A DNA stretch of 64,000 nucleotides from Knufia peltigerae (GCA_030247855.1 JAPDRN010000166.1:1-64000), one strand, 5' to 3'; counted from the first letter of the stretch, positions 51,459-60,334 are shown. The notes: generated by a model from the letters alone, not told the origin. Program-made: numbers and translations.

Positions 51459-53515
51459 GCGCCGAATACCAGGACAAGAAGAAGGTCGATCAACTTGATC
51501 GCCGCGAACGGCAGCAGCACGCCACCCAGGCCGTACACCAGCATGTTCCGGCGCAGCAGCGCCGTTGCGGTGGCCGGGCGGAAGCGCACGCCGCGCAACG
51601 CCAGCGGGATCAGGGCCGGAATCACCAGGGCATTGAAGATCAGCGCCGCCAGCACCGCATTGCGCGGGCTCGACAGCTGCATCACATTCAACGCGGCCAT
51701 CGCAGGCACGGTGGCGGCAAACAGCGCCGGCAGGATCGCGAAGTACTTGGACACATCGTTGGCCAGCGAGAACGTGGTCAGCGCGCCGCGCGTGATCAGC
51801 TGCTGCTTGCCCACCTCCACCACCGCCAGCAGCTTGGCCGGATCCGAATCCAGATCGACCATGTTGCCGGCTTCCTTGGCCGCCTGCGTGCCGGAATTCA
51901 TCGCCAGGCCGATGTCGGCCTGGGCCAGCGCCGGCGCATCGTTGGTACCGTCGCCGACCATCGCCACCAGGCGGCCACCGGCCTGCTCGGCACGGATGCG
52001 GGCCAGCTTGTCCTCGGGCCGCGCTTCGGCGATGTAGTCGTCCACGCCGGCTTCGGCGGCGATCGCAGCAGCCGTCAGCGGGTTGTCGCCGGTGATCATC
52101 ACCGTGCGGATACCCATCGCCCGCAGCTGTGCGAACTTCTCGCGCATGCCGTGCTTGACCACGTCGGACAGTTCGATCACGCCCAGCACATGGCGACCCT
52201 CGGCCACCACCAGCGGCGTAGCACCGTTGCGTGCGACCTGATCCACGCGACCGGCCAGTTCCGCCGGTACGGTGCCGCCGAGCGCCAGCACATGGGCGCG
52301 GATCGCGTCGGCAGCGCCCTTGCGGATCTGCCGGCCGTGCAGCAGGTCGACACCGGACATGCGGGTCTGCGCGCTGAAGGCCAGGTAGTCGGCCTGGTCC
52401 GGCTCGGCGGTGGTGCAGCCCTGTTCGCGGGCCAGGCGCACGATCGACTTGCCTTCCGGCGTCGGGTCGGCCAGCGAAGAGAGCAGCGCCGCCTCACGCA
52501 GCTGGTCGGCGTCTATCCCGGCCAGTGCATGGAAGTGGCTGGCCTGGCGGTCGCCGTAGGTGATGGTGCCGGTCTTGTCGAGCAGCAGCACGTCGACGTC
52601 ACCAGCCACTTCCACCGCCTTGCCCGACTTGGCCAGCACGTTGGCCGCCAGCGCACGGTTCATGCCGGCGATGCCGATGGCCGGCAGCAGGCCACCGATG
52701 GTGGTCGGGATCAGGCACACCAGCAGCGCGATCAGCAGCAGCGGATCCACCTTGACGCCCACCGAGGCACCGATCGCCGGCAGTGTCGCCACCACCACCA
52801 GGAAGGTCAGCGTCATCGCCGCCAGCAGCAGGGTCAGCGCGATCTCATTCGGCGTCTTCTGCCGGTTGGCGCCTTCCACCAGCGCGATCATCCGGTCCAG
52901 GAAGCTGTGCCCCGGCTCGGCTGTGATGCGTACGACGATCTGGTCGGACAGCACCTTGGTGCCGCCGATCACGCCGGAGCGATCCGTACCCGCCTCGCGC
53001 AGCACCGGTGCCGACTCGCCGGTCACCGCTGCTTCGTTGATGGTGGCCAGGCCCTGCACGATCTCGCCGTCGGCCGGTACCAGCTCGCCGGCACTGACGA
53101 TCACGTGGTCACCGGGGCGCAGCTCGGCGGCCGGCACCTGGGTTTCGCTGGCACCGGCCTGCGCCGACGCCAGACGGCGCGCCACCAGGTCCTGGCGGGC
53201 GCGGCGCAGCGAGGCGGCCTGGCCACGGCCACGTGCCTCGGCCACGGCCTCGGCGAAATTGCCGAACAGCACGGTGACCAGCAGGATCGCCGTCACCGCC
53301 AGCCCGAAGCCCAGTGGCGCGTTGCCGGTGAGGGTGATGATCGCGGCGACGATCGTGCCGGCCATCACCACCGCCATCACCGGGCTGCGCACCAGATGCA
53401 TCGGCGACAGCTTGCGTACGGCCTCGATGAGCGCGCGGCGCAGGCCGGCGGCATCAAGCAGGGCCGGGCGGGACGCCACGGAGGAGGAACGGTTTGCGGT
53501 TGCGTGACTACTCAT
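51455..53515 (-). CDS. kdpB: K+-transporting P-type ATPase subunit KdpB
   Basis: The 686-residue catalytic subunit. It has the phosphorylation motif DKTGTITYG, the TGES actuator loop (VTGESAPV) and MVGDGTNDAPAL in the hinge region, all in order, with helices at both ends. It couples ATP hydrolysis to K+ import through KdpA. It follows kdpA by 9 bp and is co-translated with kdpC. Confidence 0.97.
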   Translation of the reverse strand: MSSHATANRSSSVASRPALLDAAGLRRALIEAVRKLSPMHLVRSPVMAVVMAGTIVAAIITLTGNAPLGFGLAVTAILLVTVLFGNFAEAVAEARGRGQAASLRRARQDLVARRLASAQAGASETQVPAAELRPGDHVIVSAGELVPADGEIVQGLATINEAAVTGESAPVLREAGTDRSGVIGGTKVLSDQIVVRITAEPGHSFLDRMIALVEGANRQKTPNEIALTLLLAAMTLTFLVVVATLPAIGASVGVKVDPLLLIALLVCLIPTTIGGLLPAIGIAGMNRALAANVLAKSGKAVEVAGDVDVLLLDKTGTITYGDRQASHFHALAGIDADQLREAALLSSLADPTPEGKSIVRLAREQGCTTAEPDQADYLAFSAQTRMSGVDLLHGRQIRKGAADAIRAHVLALGGTVPAELAGRVDQVARNGATPLVVAEGRHVLGVIELSDVVKHGMREKFAQLRAMGIRTVMITGDNPLTAAAIAAEAGVDDYIAEARPEDKLARIRAEQAGGRLVAMVGDGTNDAPALAQADIGLAMNSGTQAAKEAGNMVDLDSDPAKLLAVVEVGKQQLITRGALTTFSLANDVSKYFAILPALFAATVPAMAALNVMQLSSPRNAVLAALIFNALVIPALIPLALRGVRFRPATATALLRRNMLVYGLGGVLLPFAAIKLIDLLLVLVFGA

Positions 53516-53524
53516 GGGGTGTCC

Positions 53525-55234
53525 TCAGTGCAGTCCCAGGCTCAGGTGGTCGGCGATCGGGCCGAGTACCAGCGCCGGCATGAACTGCAGCACGGTCAGG
53601 ATGACGATCACCGAGACCAGGGTCAGGGCGAACGTCGGCGTTTCGATCTGCAGGCTGCCAGCCGATTCAGGGGCCTGCCGCTTGGCGCCCAGCTGCGCGG
53701 CCACCACCAGCGGGATGATCAGCAGCGGGAAGCGTCCCAGCAGCAGCACCAGCGAGCAGCTCAGGTTCCACCAGGGCGTGGCGTCACCCAGGCCCTCGAA
53801 GCCCGAGCCGTTGTTGGCGTAGGCCGAGACGTACTCGTAGAACACCTGGCTGATGCCGTGGAAGCCTGGATTGGAGGTACCCGCCAGACCCGGTACGGCC
53901 AGCGTGATCGCGGTGAACAGCAGCAGCGTGATCGGCTGCAGCAGCACCAGCAGGGCCAGCAGGCGCACCTGTGGCGTTTCCAGCTTGCGGCCGAACAGTT
54001 CCGGCGTACGGCCGGTCATCAGCCCGGCCAGGAACACACCCAGCAGCAGGTACACGATGAACTGCTGCAGACCGCAGCCGATGCCGCCCCAGATCGCGCT
54101 GACCAGCATGTTGACCATCGCCAGGCCGCCAGACAGCGGGCTCAGCGAATCGTGCATGCCGTTGACCGAACCGTTGGAGACCTGGGTGGTCACCGCCGCC
54201 CACAGCGCGGTGCCATCGGCGCCGAAGCGTACTTCCTTGCCTTCCATCAACAGCGGCGTAGCCGCGCTGGCGCTATGGCCCTCGCTCCACACCATCGCAC
54301 CGGTGGACAGCAGCGACATGCCGAGCATGCAGCTGAACACCAGCGCGCCGAAACGACGGCGCCCGGTGAACGCACCGATCATGAAGATCACCGCCATCGG
54401 CACCATCAGGATGCCGATCACCTCCAGCATGTTCGATATCGGGGTCGGGTTCTCCAGCGGGAAGCTGCTGTTGGGGCCATACCAGCCGCCACCATTGGCG
54501 CCCAACTGCTTGGCTGCAACCATCGCCGCAACCGGGCCCAGCGGCAGCTTCTGCTGCGCCATGCCGGCGCTGGCATCGATCGGCGTGGCCTGCGGGCCCC
54601 CGGCCAGCGTGGAGGGCACGCCCTGGCTGGTCAGCAGCAGCGCCCACAGCAGGCACAGCGGCAACATGAAGCGCACGCACAGGCGCACAACGTCGGCGTA
54701 GTAGTTGCCCACCGCCACCTGCCGGTCATCGCCCGCGGCCGGTGCAGTGGCGGTCTTCGGCGCACGCGAGAACAACGCACGCAATGTAGCCACGGCCAGC
54801 GCCAATCCCATCATCGGTGTCACCACCTGCAGGCCGGTGATGCCGGTCATCTGCGAGAAGTAGGACAGCTGTGCCTGGCCTGAATAGTGCTGCTGGTTGG
54901 TGTTGGTCAGGAACGAGATCATCGTGTGCAGCGCCGTGTCCCAGCGCATGTTCGGGATCTGGTCCGGGTTCAACGGCAACCACGCCTGGGTCATGAACAC
55001 GGTCTGGGTCAGCACCGCGATCACCACGTTGCTGAGCACGAACGCCAGCACGTAGCCCCGCCAGGACATCGAACGTGAGGGATCGACGCCGAGCACCTTG
55101 TACAACGGCTTTTCGATCCAGTGGAACAGCACGTCGACCTTCATCGGCGTGCCGCGCATCACCCGGGCGAGGTACAGGCCCAAGGGCCATGCCAGCAGCA
55201 GGCTGGCGGCAAGAATGGCAAGAATTTCAGTCAT
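53525..55234 (-). CDS. kdpA: K+-transporting ATPase subunit KdpA
   Basis: A 569-residue, ten-helix subunit with the ion pathway of the pump, related to Trk/Ktr channels. Filter-like segments include SFLTNTNQQHYSG, WGGIGCGLQQF-type turns and EYVSAYANNGSGFEGLG. It binds K+ with high affinity. It follows kdpF by 12 bp. Confidence 0.97.
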   Translation of the reverse strand: MTEILAILAASLLLAWPLGLYLARVMRGTPMKVDVLFHWIEKPLYKVLGVDPSRSMSWRGYVLAFVLSNVVIAVLTQTVFMTQAWLPLNPDQIPNMRWDTALHTMISFLTNTNQQHYSGQAQLSYFSQMTGITGLQVVTPMMGLALAVATLRALFSRAPKTATAPAAGDDRQVAVGNYYADVVRLCVRFMLPLCLLWALLLTSQGVPSTLAGGPQATPIDASAGMAQQKLPLGPVAAMVAAKQLGANGGGWYGPNSSFPLENPTPISNMLEVIGILMVPMAVIFMIGAFTGRRRFGALVFSCMLGMSLLSTGAMVWSEGHSASAATPLLMEGKEVRFGADGTALWAAVTTQVSNGSVNGMHDSLSPLSGGLAMVNMLVSAIWGGIGCGLQQFIVYLLLGVFLAGLMTGRTPELFGRKLETPQVRLLALLVLLQPITLLLFTAITLAVPGLAGTSNPGFHGISQVFYEYVSAYANNGSGFEGLGDATPWWNLSCSLVLLLGRFPLLIIPLVVAAQLGAKRQAPESAGSLQIETPTFALTLVSVIVILTVLQFMPALVLGPIADHLSLGLH

Positions 55235-55246
55235 GGCAGGCTCCGC

Positions 55247-55339
55247 TCAGAACGACTCGGGCCGCAGCACGACATAAAGAAGATAGGCGGCGGCAACCAG
55301 CACCAGCACGCCACACAGCAACGACAACCAGGGGGACAT
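55247..55339 (-). CDS. kdpF: K+-transporting ATPase small subunit KdpF
   Basis: A 30-residue single-helix peptide (starts MSPWLSLLCGVLVLVAAAYL, ends RPESF). Size, the single hydrophobic helix, the YLLYVVLRPE end and position just before kdpA identify KdpF, a lipid-like stabiliser of the KdpABC complex. It is easily missed because of its length. The first gene of kdpFABCDE. Confidence 0.9.
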   Translation of the reverse strand: MSPWLSLLCGVLVLVAAAYLLYVVLRPESF

Positions 55340-55428
55340 GGAATTTGAGACCTGGTGGAACCCCTCCACCTCAGGCCGTCATCGTCGTCCCGACCCCCAT
55401 AAACGCACTACGCGCCGGACAGGGCCGA

Positions 55429-55449
55429 CGCGTAAAGAGTGCATAAATT
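55429..55449 (-). promoter_or_regulatory. Candidate KdpE-binding site upstream of kdpF
   Basis: Read on the minus strand, TTTATGCACTCTTTACGCG resembles the E. coli kdp operator (TTTATA followed by a T-rich stretch and TTACA), about 90 bp before the kdpF ATG. Inference from memory of the E. coli site. Confidence 0.45.
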
Positions 55450-55478
55450 CCAGGGTCCAGGCCGTAACCCGGCATGCG

Positions 55479-55503
55479 GTAGCGCCGGGCCATGCCCAGC
55501 GAG
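55479..55503. repeat. Partial GTAG palindrome (third class)
   Basis: GTAGCGCCGGGCCATGCCCA is the same head as the copy at 22165, but the right arm is degraded after CATGCCC. It lies at the 3' end of the coiled-coil secreted-protein gene. Confidence 0.5.
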
Positions 55504-55514
55504 CAGCGCGGCGC

Positions 55515-56189
55515 TCAACCCGCCGGGGTCTGTGCCGGAGCCGTCCCCGGCGCCAATCCCTTCAGCTGCCGATAGCGCTGCAGGCTGCTTTCGATCTCGA
55601 TCTTCAATGCCTGCTGCTGCTGTTCGAAGCTGGCCAGCAGCCGCTGCTGCGACTTCAACTGCGCATGGCGCTGGGCGATCGCCTGGGCCTGCTTGTCGGC
55701 CACCTTGCCGCCGGCCAGTTCGCGGTCACCGGCGGCAGCAAGCAGAGCCACCAGTGATTCGCGCAGGCTGGCCACGTTGTACTGGGCCGTCTTGAGGTTG
55801 TTGTCGAGCACTTCCTGGCGCTCGGCGAACACGCGCCGCAGCACAGTCTCATCGCCGTAGGTGGTCAGCATCGCCTGTTCGGTGCGCTGCCGGGTCTGCT
55901 CGGCCATCTGGTCCAGCTGGGCCTGCGCTGCCGCCGTGCTGGCGGCAGCGCGTTCCTCATCGCTCAACGCGCGCTGCACCTGCGCATTGCGCAGGCCGCT
56001 GTTGGCGCTGAACTCATCACGGGCGTGGTTGACCGCATCGGCCGGCAGCGCGTCGCTGCAGATCCGCTCCTTGCCCTCGTTCCAGCAGTACAGCTTCTTG
56101 TCTGCGGCCTTGCCCCTGGACTGTGCCAGCAGCGTCTGCGGCATCGCCAGCAGCAGGCTGGCAGCAACGATGGCAGGAACTCGGAACAT
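55515..56189 (-). CDS. Secreted coiled-coil protein of unknown function
   Basis: A 224-residue exported protein. The signal peptide (about 1-22) is followed by a short Cys-containing segment (KKLYCWNEGKERICSDAL) resembling the DUF4124 start, then a long Gln/Ala/Arg-rich helix (about 70-215), probably a coiled coil, and a Pro/Ala tail. It probably acts in the periplasm. It lies 19 bp beyond pyrE and could be co-transcribed with it. Confidence 0.78.
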   Translation of the reverse strand: MFRVPAIVAASLLLAMPQTLLAQSRGKAADKKLYCWNEGKERICSDALPADAVNHARDEFSANSGLRNAQVQRALSDEERAAASTAAAQAQLDQMAEQTRQRTEQAMLTTYGDETVLRRVFAERQEVLDNNLKTAQYNVASLRESLVALLAAAGDRELAGGKVADKQAQAIAQRHAQLKSQQRLLASFEQQQQALKIEIESSLQRYRQLKGLAPGTAPAQTPAG

Positions 56190-56208
56190 GCGACCTTCCC
56201 CCTGATGG

Positions 56209-56868
56209 TCAGCGCGTGGAACGGACGCCGTACTGGGCGCGATAGGCCTCCAGCGGCTGCCGGTAGCCTACAAGTTCCGGATTTCCGGACGCGAAATCAA
56301 GCAGGTCGGCCAGCGTCGCCACGGCGATCACCGGGATGCCGGCCTCTTCGGCCACGGCCTGTGCGGCGGAGCGATGGTCAGTGTCCGAGGCGATCTCCTG
56401 GCGGTCCAGGGCCACCACGATGCCGGCCGGAATGCCGCCCGCAGCGCGGATGATCGCCAGCGCCTCGCGGATGGCGGTGCCGGCGGTGATCACGTCGTCG
56501 ACGATCAGCACGCGCTTGCCGGTCATGTCGGCGCCGATCAACTGGCCGCCTTCACCATGGTCCTTCACTTCCTTGCGGTTGAACGACAGCGGCAGGTCTC
56601 GGCCACGTTGGGCCAGCTCGCAGGCCATCGCGGTGGCCAGCGGAATGCCCTTGTAGGCCGGGCCGAACACCACGTCGTACTTGATCCCGGTGGCGTCGAT
56701 GGCGTCGGAGTAGCACGCGCCCAGCTGCGACAGCAGGGAACCGGAGTCGAAACGGCCGGCGTTGAAGAAATAGGGGCTCAGCCGGCCGGACTTGAGGGTG
56801 AACTGGCCGAAGCGCAGGGCATCGGCGGTCAGGGCCAGCTGCAGGAAACGGTGACGGTGGTCGCTCAT
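56209..56868 (-). CDS. pyrE: Orotate phosphoribosyltransferase
   Basis: A 219-residue enzyme joining orotate and PRPP to OMP in pyrimidine synthesis. The PRPP motif is VLIVDDVITAGTA (about 122-134). Early segments GQFTLKSGRLSPYFFNAG and GPAYKGIPLA fit the PyrE family. The ATG at 56868 (MSDHRHRFLQ) gives the usual length. An ATG 21 nt upstream is possible. Confidence 0.96.
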   Translation of the reverse strand: MSDHRHRFLQLALTADALRFGQFTLKSGRLSPYFFNAGRFDSGSLLSQLGACYSDAIDATGIKYDVVFGPAYKGIPLATAMACELAQRGRDLPLSFNRKEVKDHGEGGQLIGADMTGKRVLIVDDVITAGTAIREALAIIRAAGGIPAGIVVALDRQEIASDTDHRSAAQAVAEEAGIPVIAVATLADLLDFASGNPELVGYRQPLEAYRAQYGVRSTR

Positions 56869-57105
56869 CAAAACTCGATTCATCTTCATTTGGAGCGCAA
56901 ATCCTAATCCAGCTGGGCTTTCTGCGCTCGTCCAGCCCCTTCACGCGGGTGTCCGGGGCGGCCCCGCGGGCTGCTCAGCCCGGCAGGCAACCGGTATGCT
57001 TGCCGGCCTAGGGCACGAAAGCCCCTTGTCGCTGGATTGGGCGCGGGCTGACTTCTGCCGCACCCATCACGCTGCCACTACGCGGCCTGCGGCCAGATTG
57101 CGGCC

Positions 57106-57225
57106 ATGTGTTATTCCGCCCAAATCGAAGCCGCCTACCAGAAGCTGGTCCGCATGACGGGTGCCACCGTGTCGCTGCAGGAGTTCGCCGCGCTCTACGC
57201 CCACGCCCCCGGCAGGCGCTGGTCT
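57106..57225 (+). pseudogene. Truncated SRAP/YedK-type gene (first ~39 codons)
   Basis: The frame starts with MCYSAQIEAAYQKLVRMTGA and continues to about HAPGRRW, matching the N-terminus of SOS-response-associated peptidases, whose Cys2 cross-links abasic DNA. Family members are about 200-230 residues. Here homology ends at about 57225, exactly where the stop codon of the convergent effector gene lies; the frame then reads non-homologous sequence to 57339. The rest of the gene is absent from the window. The truncation is best explained by insertion or replacement by the effector cassette. Confidence 0.7.
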
Positions 57226-58708
57226 AGCTCATGCGCATCGCGGCTCGCGTCTGCTCCTGGGCGTGGTCTTGCTGGGCGACCTGCTGTGCCTGTGAAATCT
57301 GCTCGACCTTGGCGAGCGACTGCTCCACGGGTGTGTTGACCGCCTCGCTGATCGCAACCGATGCCCGCAGGTGTGCCGGATTGTCGAGCTCGCCCTGCAC
57401 GACGAACATGCGCTGGCCTGAGCCGTTGGCGGGTGGGTTGCCCAACACGACGTGATCGACGCGTTCCAGCCCGCTGCTCTTGGCCGTTGCCAGCAGGCTG
57501 GCCGTTATTCGCTCACTGGTTTCATCGAAGTCACGCCCATGCTTGGCATCCAAGGCGGATACGCCATCGCTAATCTGCCGGTAGAGCGCATGTTCCAAGT
57601 GACCTTCCGTCTTGGGATCCAGGCCTGCCTTGTCCAAGGTTGATTCGATGCTTTCTTGCAACGGGCTCTTGGGAGAGAAGCCTGGATTGCTCAGAGAGGG
57701 CGAGCCCTTGTCGGTTGCATCCTGGACCAGCTGCCCGCCGGGCTTGAGCGCATTGTGGGCCCGCAGCTCCGCTTCAGCCTCCTGGCGAGCGTATGCACCG
57801 GCTTCCTCGGTGCCGCGCAGGTAATTGACTCCGTCGCGTATGAGCCCAGGTCCGCCGCCGACAAGCACGGTCGCTCCCACACGCAGCTGATGAATATCAC
57901 TGCGGTAGTCGGCAATCCGGCGCAGGTCTTCAGGATCTGTGATCCGGGCTCTGGGGTCGTCCAGTACAGACTGCACGGGTCCCTGGTCAGTCATGCGATC
58001 AAGAAAATGAACCAAGCGATGGGAATCCCCCAATTGGACCGCCACAGCGGCGGACATGAGATGGCCGCTTTTCAGCCCAGGTGCTCCGAGGGACGCGATG
58101 CGCTGGCCCTGCTCGGCGGTGCGCAGAACCTCCAGTTCCTTGGGGAGCGCGTACATCTCAACCTTGCCGTAATGCGGGCCGCCAGCACTTACCAGGTCGC
58201 CTGCCATGACATGATTGGTGAAGGGCGCCGCATTGGCCGGCTGGCCTTCCGGAAGGCGATAGGCCAACCCGGCAGCACCGTACGGATTGAAGGCGTCGCC
58301 GGGGACGTTGTAGTGGTGCGCCGTGATCTGTGCCAGCGCGCCGCCCAGTGAATGGCCGGTGACGTGTACCGGGCCATACCCATTTTCCTCAGCCAGTTTG
58401 GTTGCCTGCTTGGTGAGCGCAAGGGCATCGCCGAGTTGAGCGTTAATTCTGGCGGTGACCATCGCAGCGTCGACGCCGCCATCAAGCATGGCCTGACGGT
58501 CAAACTCGGTGCCTCGATGGGCGACGATGATTTCGTTGGTTTCCAGGTTCTGATAGACGGCACCTTGGTAGCCGGTGGCGGAATCTCTCCGGGCCAAGAC
58601 CTCGTACTCTACCCCGTTGAGGATGGTTCGTTCAGGATCGTCTGGATTGCTTTTGTTGGGTAGTTTGTATGCGTGGTCCGCAATGGCGGCACTGGTGATC
58701 GGGTTCAT
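57224..58708 (-). CDS. T4SS antibacterial effector: class-3 lipase-like with XVIPCD
   Basis: A 494-residue protein. Residues 1-250 resemble a class-3 lipase: AHRGTEF (63-69) and nucleophile elbow GHSLGG with Ser120; Asp171 and His230/234 are candidate triad members. No signal peptide is present. Residues about 355-480 match the XVIPCD, the C-terminal signal of Xanthomonas-type T4SS effectors: GLERVDHVVL (413-422), FVVQGELDNPAH (435-446), NTPVEQS (458-464), then a Gln-rich tail. It is likely delivered into rival bacteria to attack lipids. The ATG overlaps the stop of the upstream lipoprotein gene. Base composition is lower in GC than its neighbours. Lipase activity is inferred. Confidence 0.85.
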   Translation of the reverse strand: MNPITSAAIADHAYKLPNKSNPDDPERTILNGVEYEVLARRDSATGYQGAVYQNLETNEIIVAHRGTEFDRQAMLDGGVDAAMVTARINAQLGDALALTKQATKLAEENGYGPVHVTGHSLGGALAQITAHHYNVPGDAFNPYGAAGLAYRLPEGQPANAAPFTNHVMAGDLVSAGGPHYGKVEMYALPKELEVLRTAEQGQRIASLGAPGLKSGHLMSAAVAVQLGDSHRLVHFLDRMTDQGPVQSVLDDPRARITDPEDLRRIADYRSDIHQLRVGATVLVGGGPGLIRDGVNYLRGTEEAGAYARQEAEAELRAHNALKPGGQLVQDATDKGSPSLSNPGFSPKSPLQESIESTLDKAGLDPKTEGHLEHALYRQISDGVSALDAKHGRDFDETSERITASLLATAKSSGLERVDHVVLGNPPANGSGQRMFVVQGELDNPAHLRASVAISEAVNTPVEQSLAKVEQISQAQQVAQQDHAQEQTRAAMRMS

Positions 58709-59343
58709 GGGGCCTCTCCTTCAATCCTTTGGGAGATATCTATAGGGAAGTAATTTTGGCGGTCGGTCGACGGGAGTTTCTCGAACACGGTCTGAGACAG
58801 TGTCCATGCCCATTCAGGGTTTTGCCCGACAATTCTGGGGGCCAACGCCTTTTCTATATATGTGGTGGAGCCTCCATCACCTTCGATCTTTCGAACCTGG
58901 GCCGAGGCTGCAGCGTTGATCCTGCGCTTTTCTATTACAAAGGTGAAAGATGTTTTTACAAGGCTTGGAACCCAGGTGCACGGGCCGCGACCATAGTAGT
59001 CAGCAACCTCCATCCCATCCTTGAACACTGTGGTGGTGAACTCGGTCTCGCTGATGCGTTGTACCGGGAACTCAACCGATTGCTGCTGCGGGGCGTATTG
59101 CACACCCTCGTAATTATTGATAGGCGGGAGGCAGAGCGGATCTATCTCATACGAGACGAAGACCTTCGGAACAGGGACGTCCACGGGAGCATCGTGGACC
59201 CGAATCACAATCGGCAGCGCATCCTTGGGTGCGGGATTCTCGCGGTAGACCGGATATGAGCGTTCCTTGTGGCAGCCTGGAATAGCCAGCGTGATCAAGG
59301 CGATCAATGCCACATGAGGAATGGCTGGGAGAGATTTCAGCAT
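58705..59343 (-). CDS. Putative lipoprotein immunity protein of the lipase effector
   Basis: A 212-residue lipoprotein. Hydrophobic signal (about 9-22) ends in a lipobox-like LAIPGC, so it should be lipid-anchored facing the periplasm. The mature part has further Cys residues (DPLCLPP, GRGPCTWVP) that may pair. No family is recognised. Its stop overlaps the effector ATG by ATGA: the protector is made first and is translationally coupled to the toxin, the usual layout for X-Tfi/X-Tfe pairs. The coding DNA is clearly AT-richer than the host average. Function is inferred from topology and position. Confidence 0.75.
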   Translation of the reverse strand: MLKSLPAIPHVALIALITLAIPGCHKERSYPVYRENPAPKDALPIVIRVHDAPVDVPVPKVFVSYEIDPLCLPPINNYEGVQYAPQQQSVEFPVQRISETEFTTTVFKDGMEVADYYGRGPCTWVPSLVKTSFTFVIEKRRINAAASAQVRKIEGDGGSTTYIEKALAPRIVGQNPEWAWTLSQTVFEKLPSTDRQNYFPIDISQRIEGEAP

Positions 59344-59971
59344 GAGCGGTCCATGTCGCTGATTGAGGTACTTCGGGGGCACGTATGTACAGGGCTACTA
59401 CGGAGCATGGTCCCCTGCGCGTGAAACTGCCGACAGGGTTGCCCTGATACGTGATCGGCTGGACAAGGGGCTTTGCCGTCGGAGACGGCGCCACGCGCGG
59501 AATTTCGGGGCAATTACGACAGCCTCCGCGCTGCCGGCTGCCCGATCCCATAGCCTCCATCCTTGCGGCCCAGCGATATTGGGCCTTGCGAGACGGTGTT
59601 CATCATCGCTCTATTGCTCTTCGTCATCAGACTATACGGCCCGTTTCTGCAGTGTTCCATGGTCTCGGCGACGCCAGCCTGACTGTCCCTCCAGGATTGA
59701 GTAGCGCCCGGCAAGACGATTCGGGCAAATTGACGATTTCGTCAAATCGCCGATGCAGGCCTTAACAAGTTCGTTGCCGTCTTCGGCTTGGGTGGGTAAT
59801 AGACGGGTTCGCGGGCCGGCAACGGCGAGTCAAGCCCTTCTTCTCCGGCAGCCTCTATGAAGTCGCGGGTTTGCGGTAGGCACTCCGTCTATTGCCCACC
59901 GGCCGCCGCGTCTCAGACAGTGCGATAGTACTGCGGCAGGATCCAGGTCCATTCACAGCACCGGCGGCCCC
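59344..59971. other. Gene-free AT-richer stretch upstream of the effector operon
   Basis: About 630 bp with no convincing gene. Short frames on both strands lack a ribosome site and protein-like composition. It holds a TTGACG-ATTT-CGTCAA dyad at 59730-59745 and must contain the promoter of the immunity-effector operon. It may be decayed remains of the acquired segment. Confidence 0.55.
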
Positions 59972-60334
59972 ATGAGAATCCCCATTGTTCGCACCCCGCG
60001 CTCGGTGCCCTCGATTGCAGAGGACTTGATGGATCATGGGATTGTCGTGGTTGACACGATGAGGTCGCATGCCCAGCGCTTGGCCCAGGAGCTGCGGGAC
60101 GAGCTCGGGATCGAGCGGGTGGATTCCGAACGCGAGGACGCCGAACTCCTGCTGCACCTGTCCTGCGACGTGGAGCCCGTGAACGATTACGGCTGGGTCG
60201 ACTACTACGTCCATTGCGGGACTTCCCCGGTAGATGCCATGGACGCGAAGGAACTGGTGCGCACTGCCGTCCGTCAGTGGGGCAAGGCAGGGAAGCCCGA
60301 TTACTTCGTCGCCCAACTGCCCGCCCATCGGTAG
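59972..60334 (+). CDS. Small acidic protein of unknown function
   Basis: A 120-residue cytosolic protein (starts MRIPIVRTPRSVPSIAEDLM, ends FVAQLPAHR). It is acidic, predicted alpha/beta, and contains a central LLLHLSCDVEPVNDYGWVDYYVHC stretch shown here only in part (WVDYYVHC). I recognise no family. Codon use fits a real gene, but no good Shine-Dalgarno site precedes the ATG. It lies inside the accessory island on the opposite strand to the effector pair and could be cargo or an orphan protector. Confidence 0.55.
   Translation: MRIPIVRTPRSVPSIAEDLMDHGIVVVDTMRSHAQRLAQELRDELGIERVDSEREDAELLLHLSCDVEPVNDYGWVDYYVHCGTSPVDAMDAKELVRTAVRQWGKAGKPDYFVAQLPAHR

Noticed and set aside
52151..54883. 910-codon plus-strand frame opposite kdpB and kdpA
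   Set aside because: Its composition is that of an antisense shadow (His/Gln/Arg-rich, no motifs), and the kdp genes are certain.
59363..59765. Small plus-strand frames upstream of the immunity gene
   Set aside because: No Shine-Dalgarno site, Arg/Ser-rich composition typical of non-coding GC-rich DNA, and overlap with the expected promoter region.
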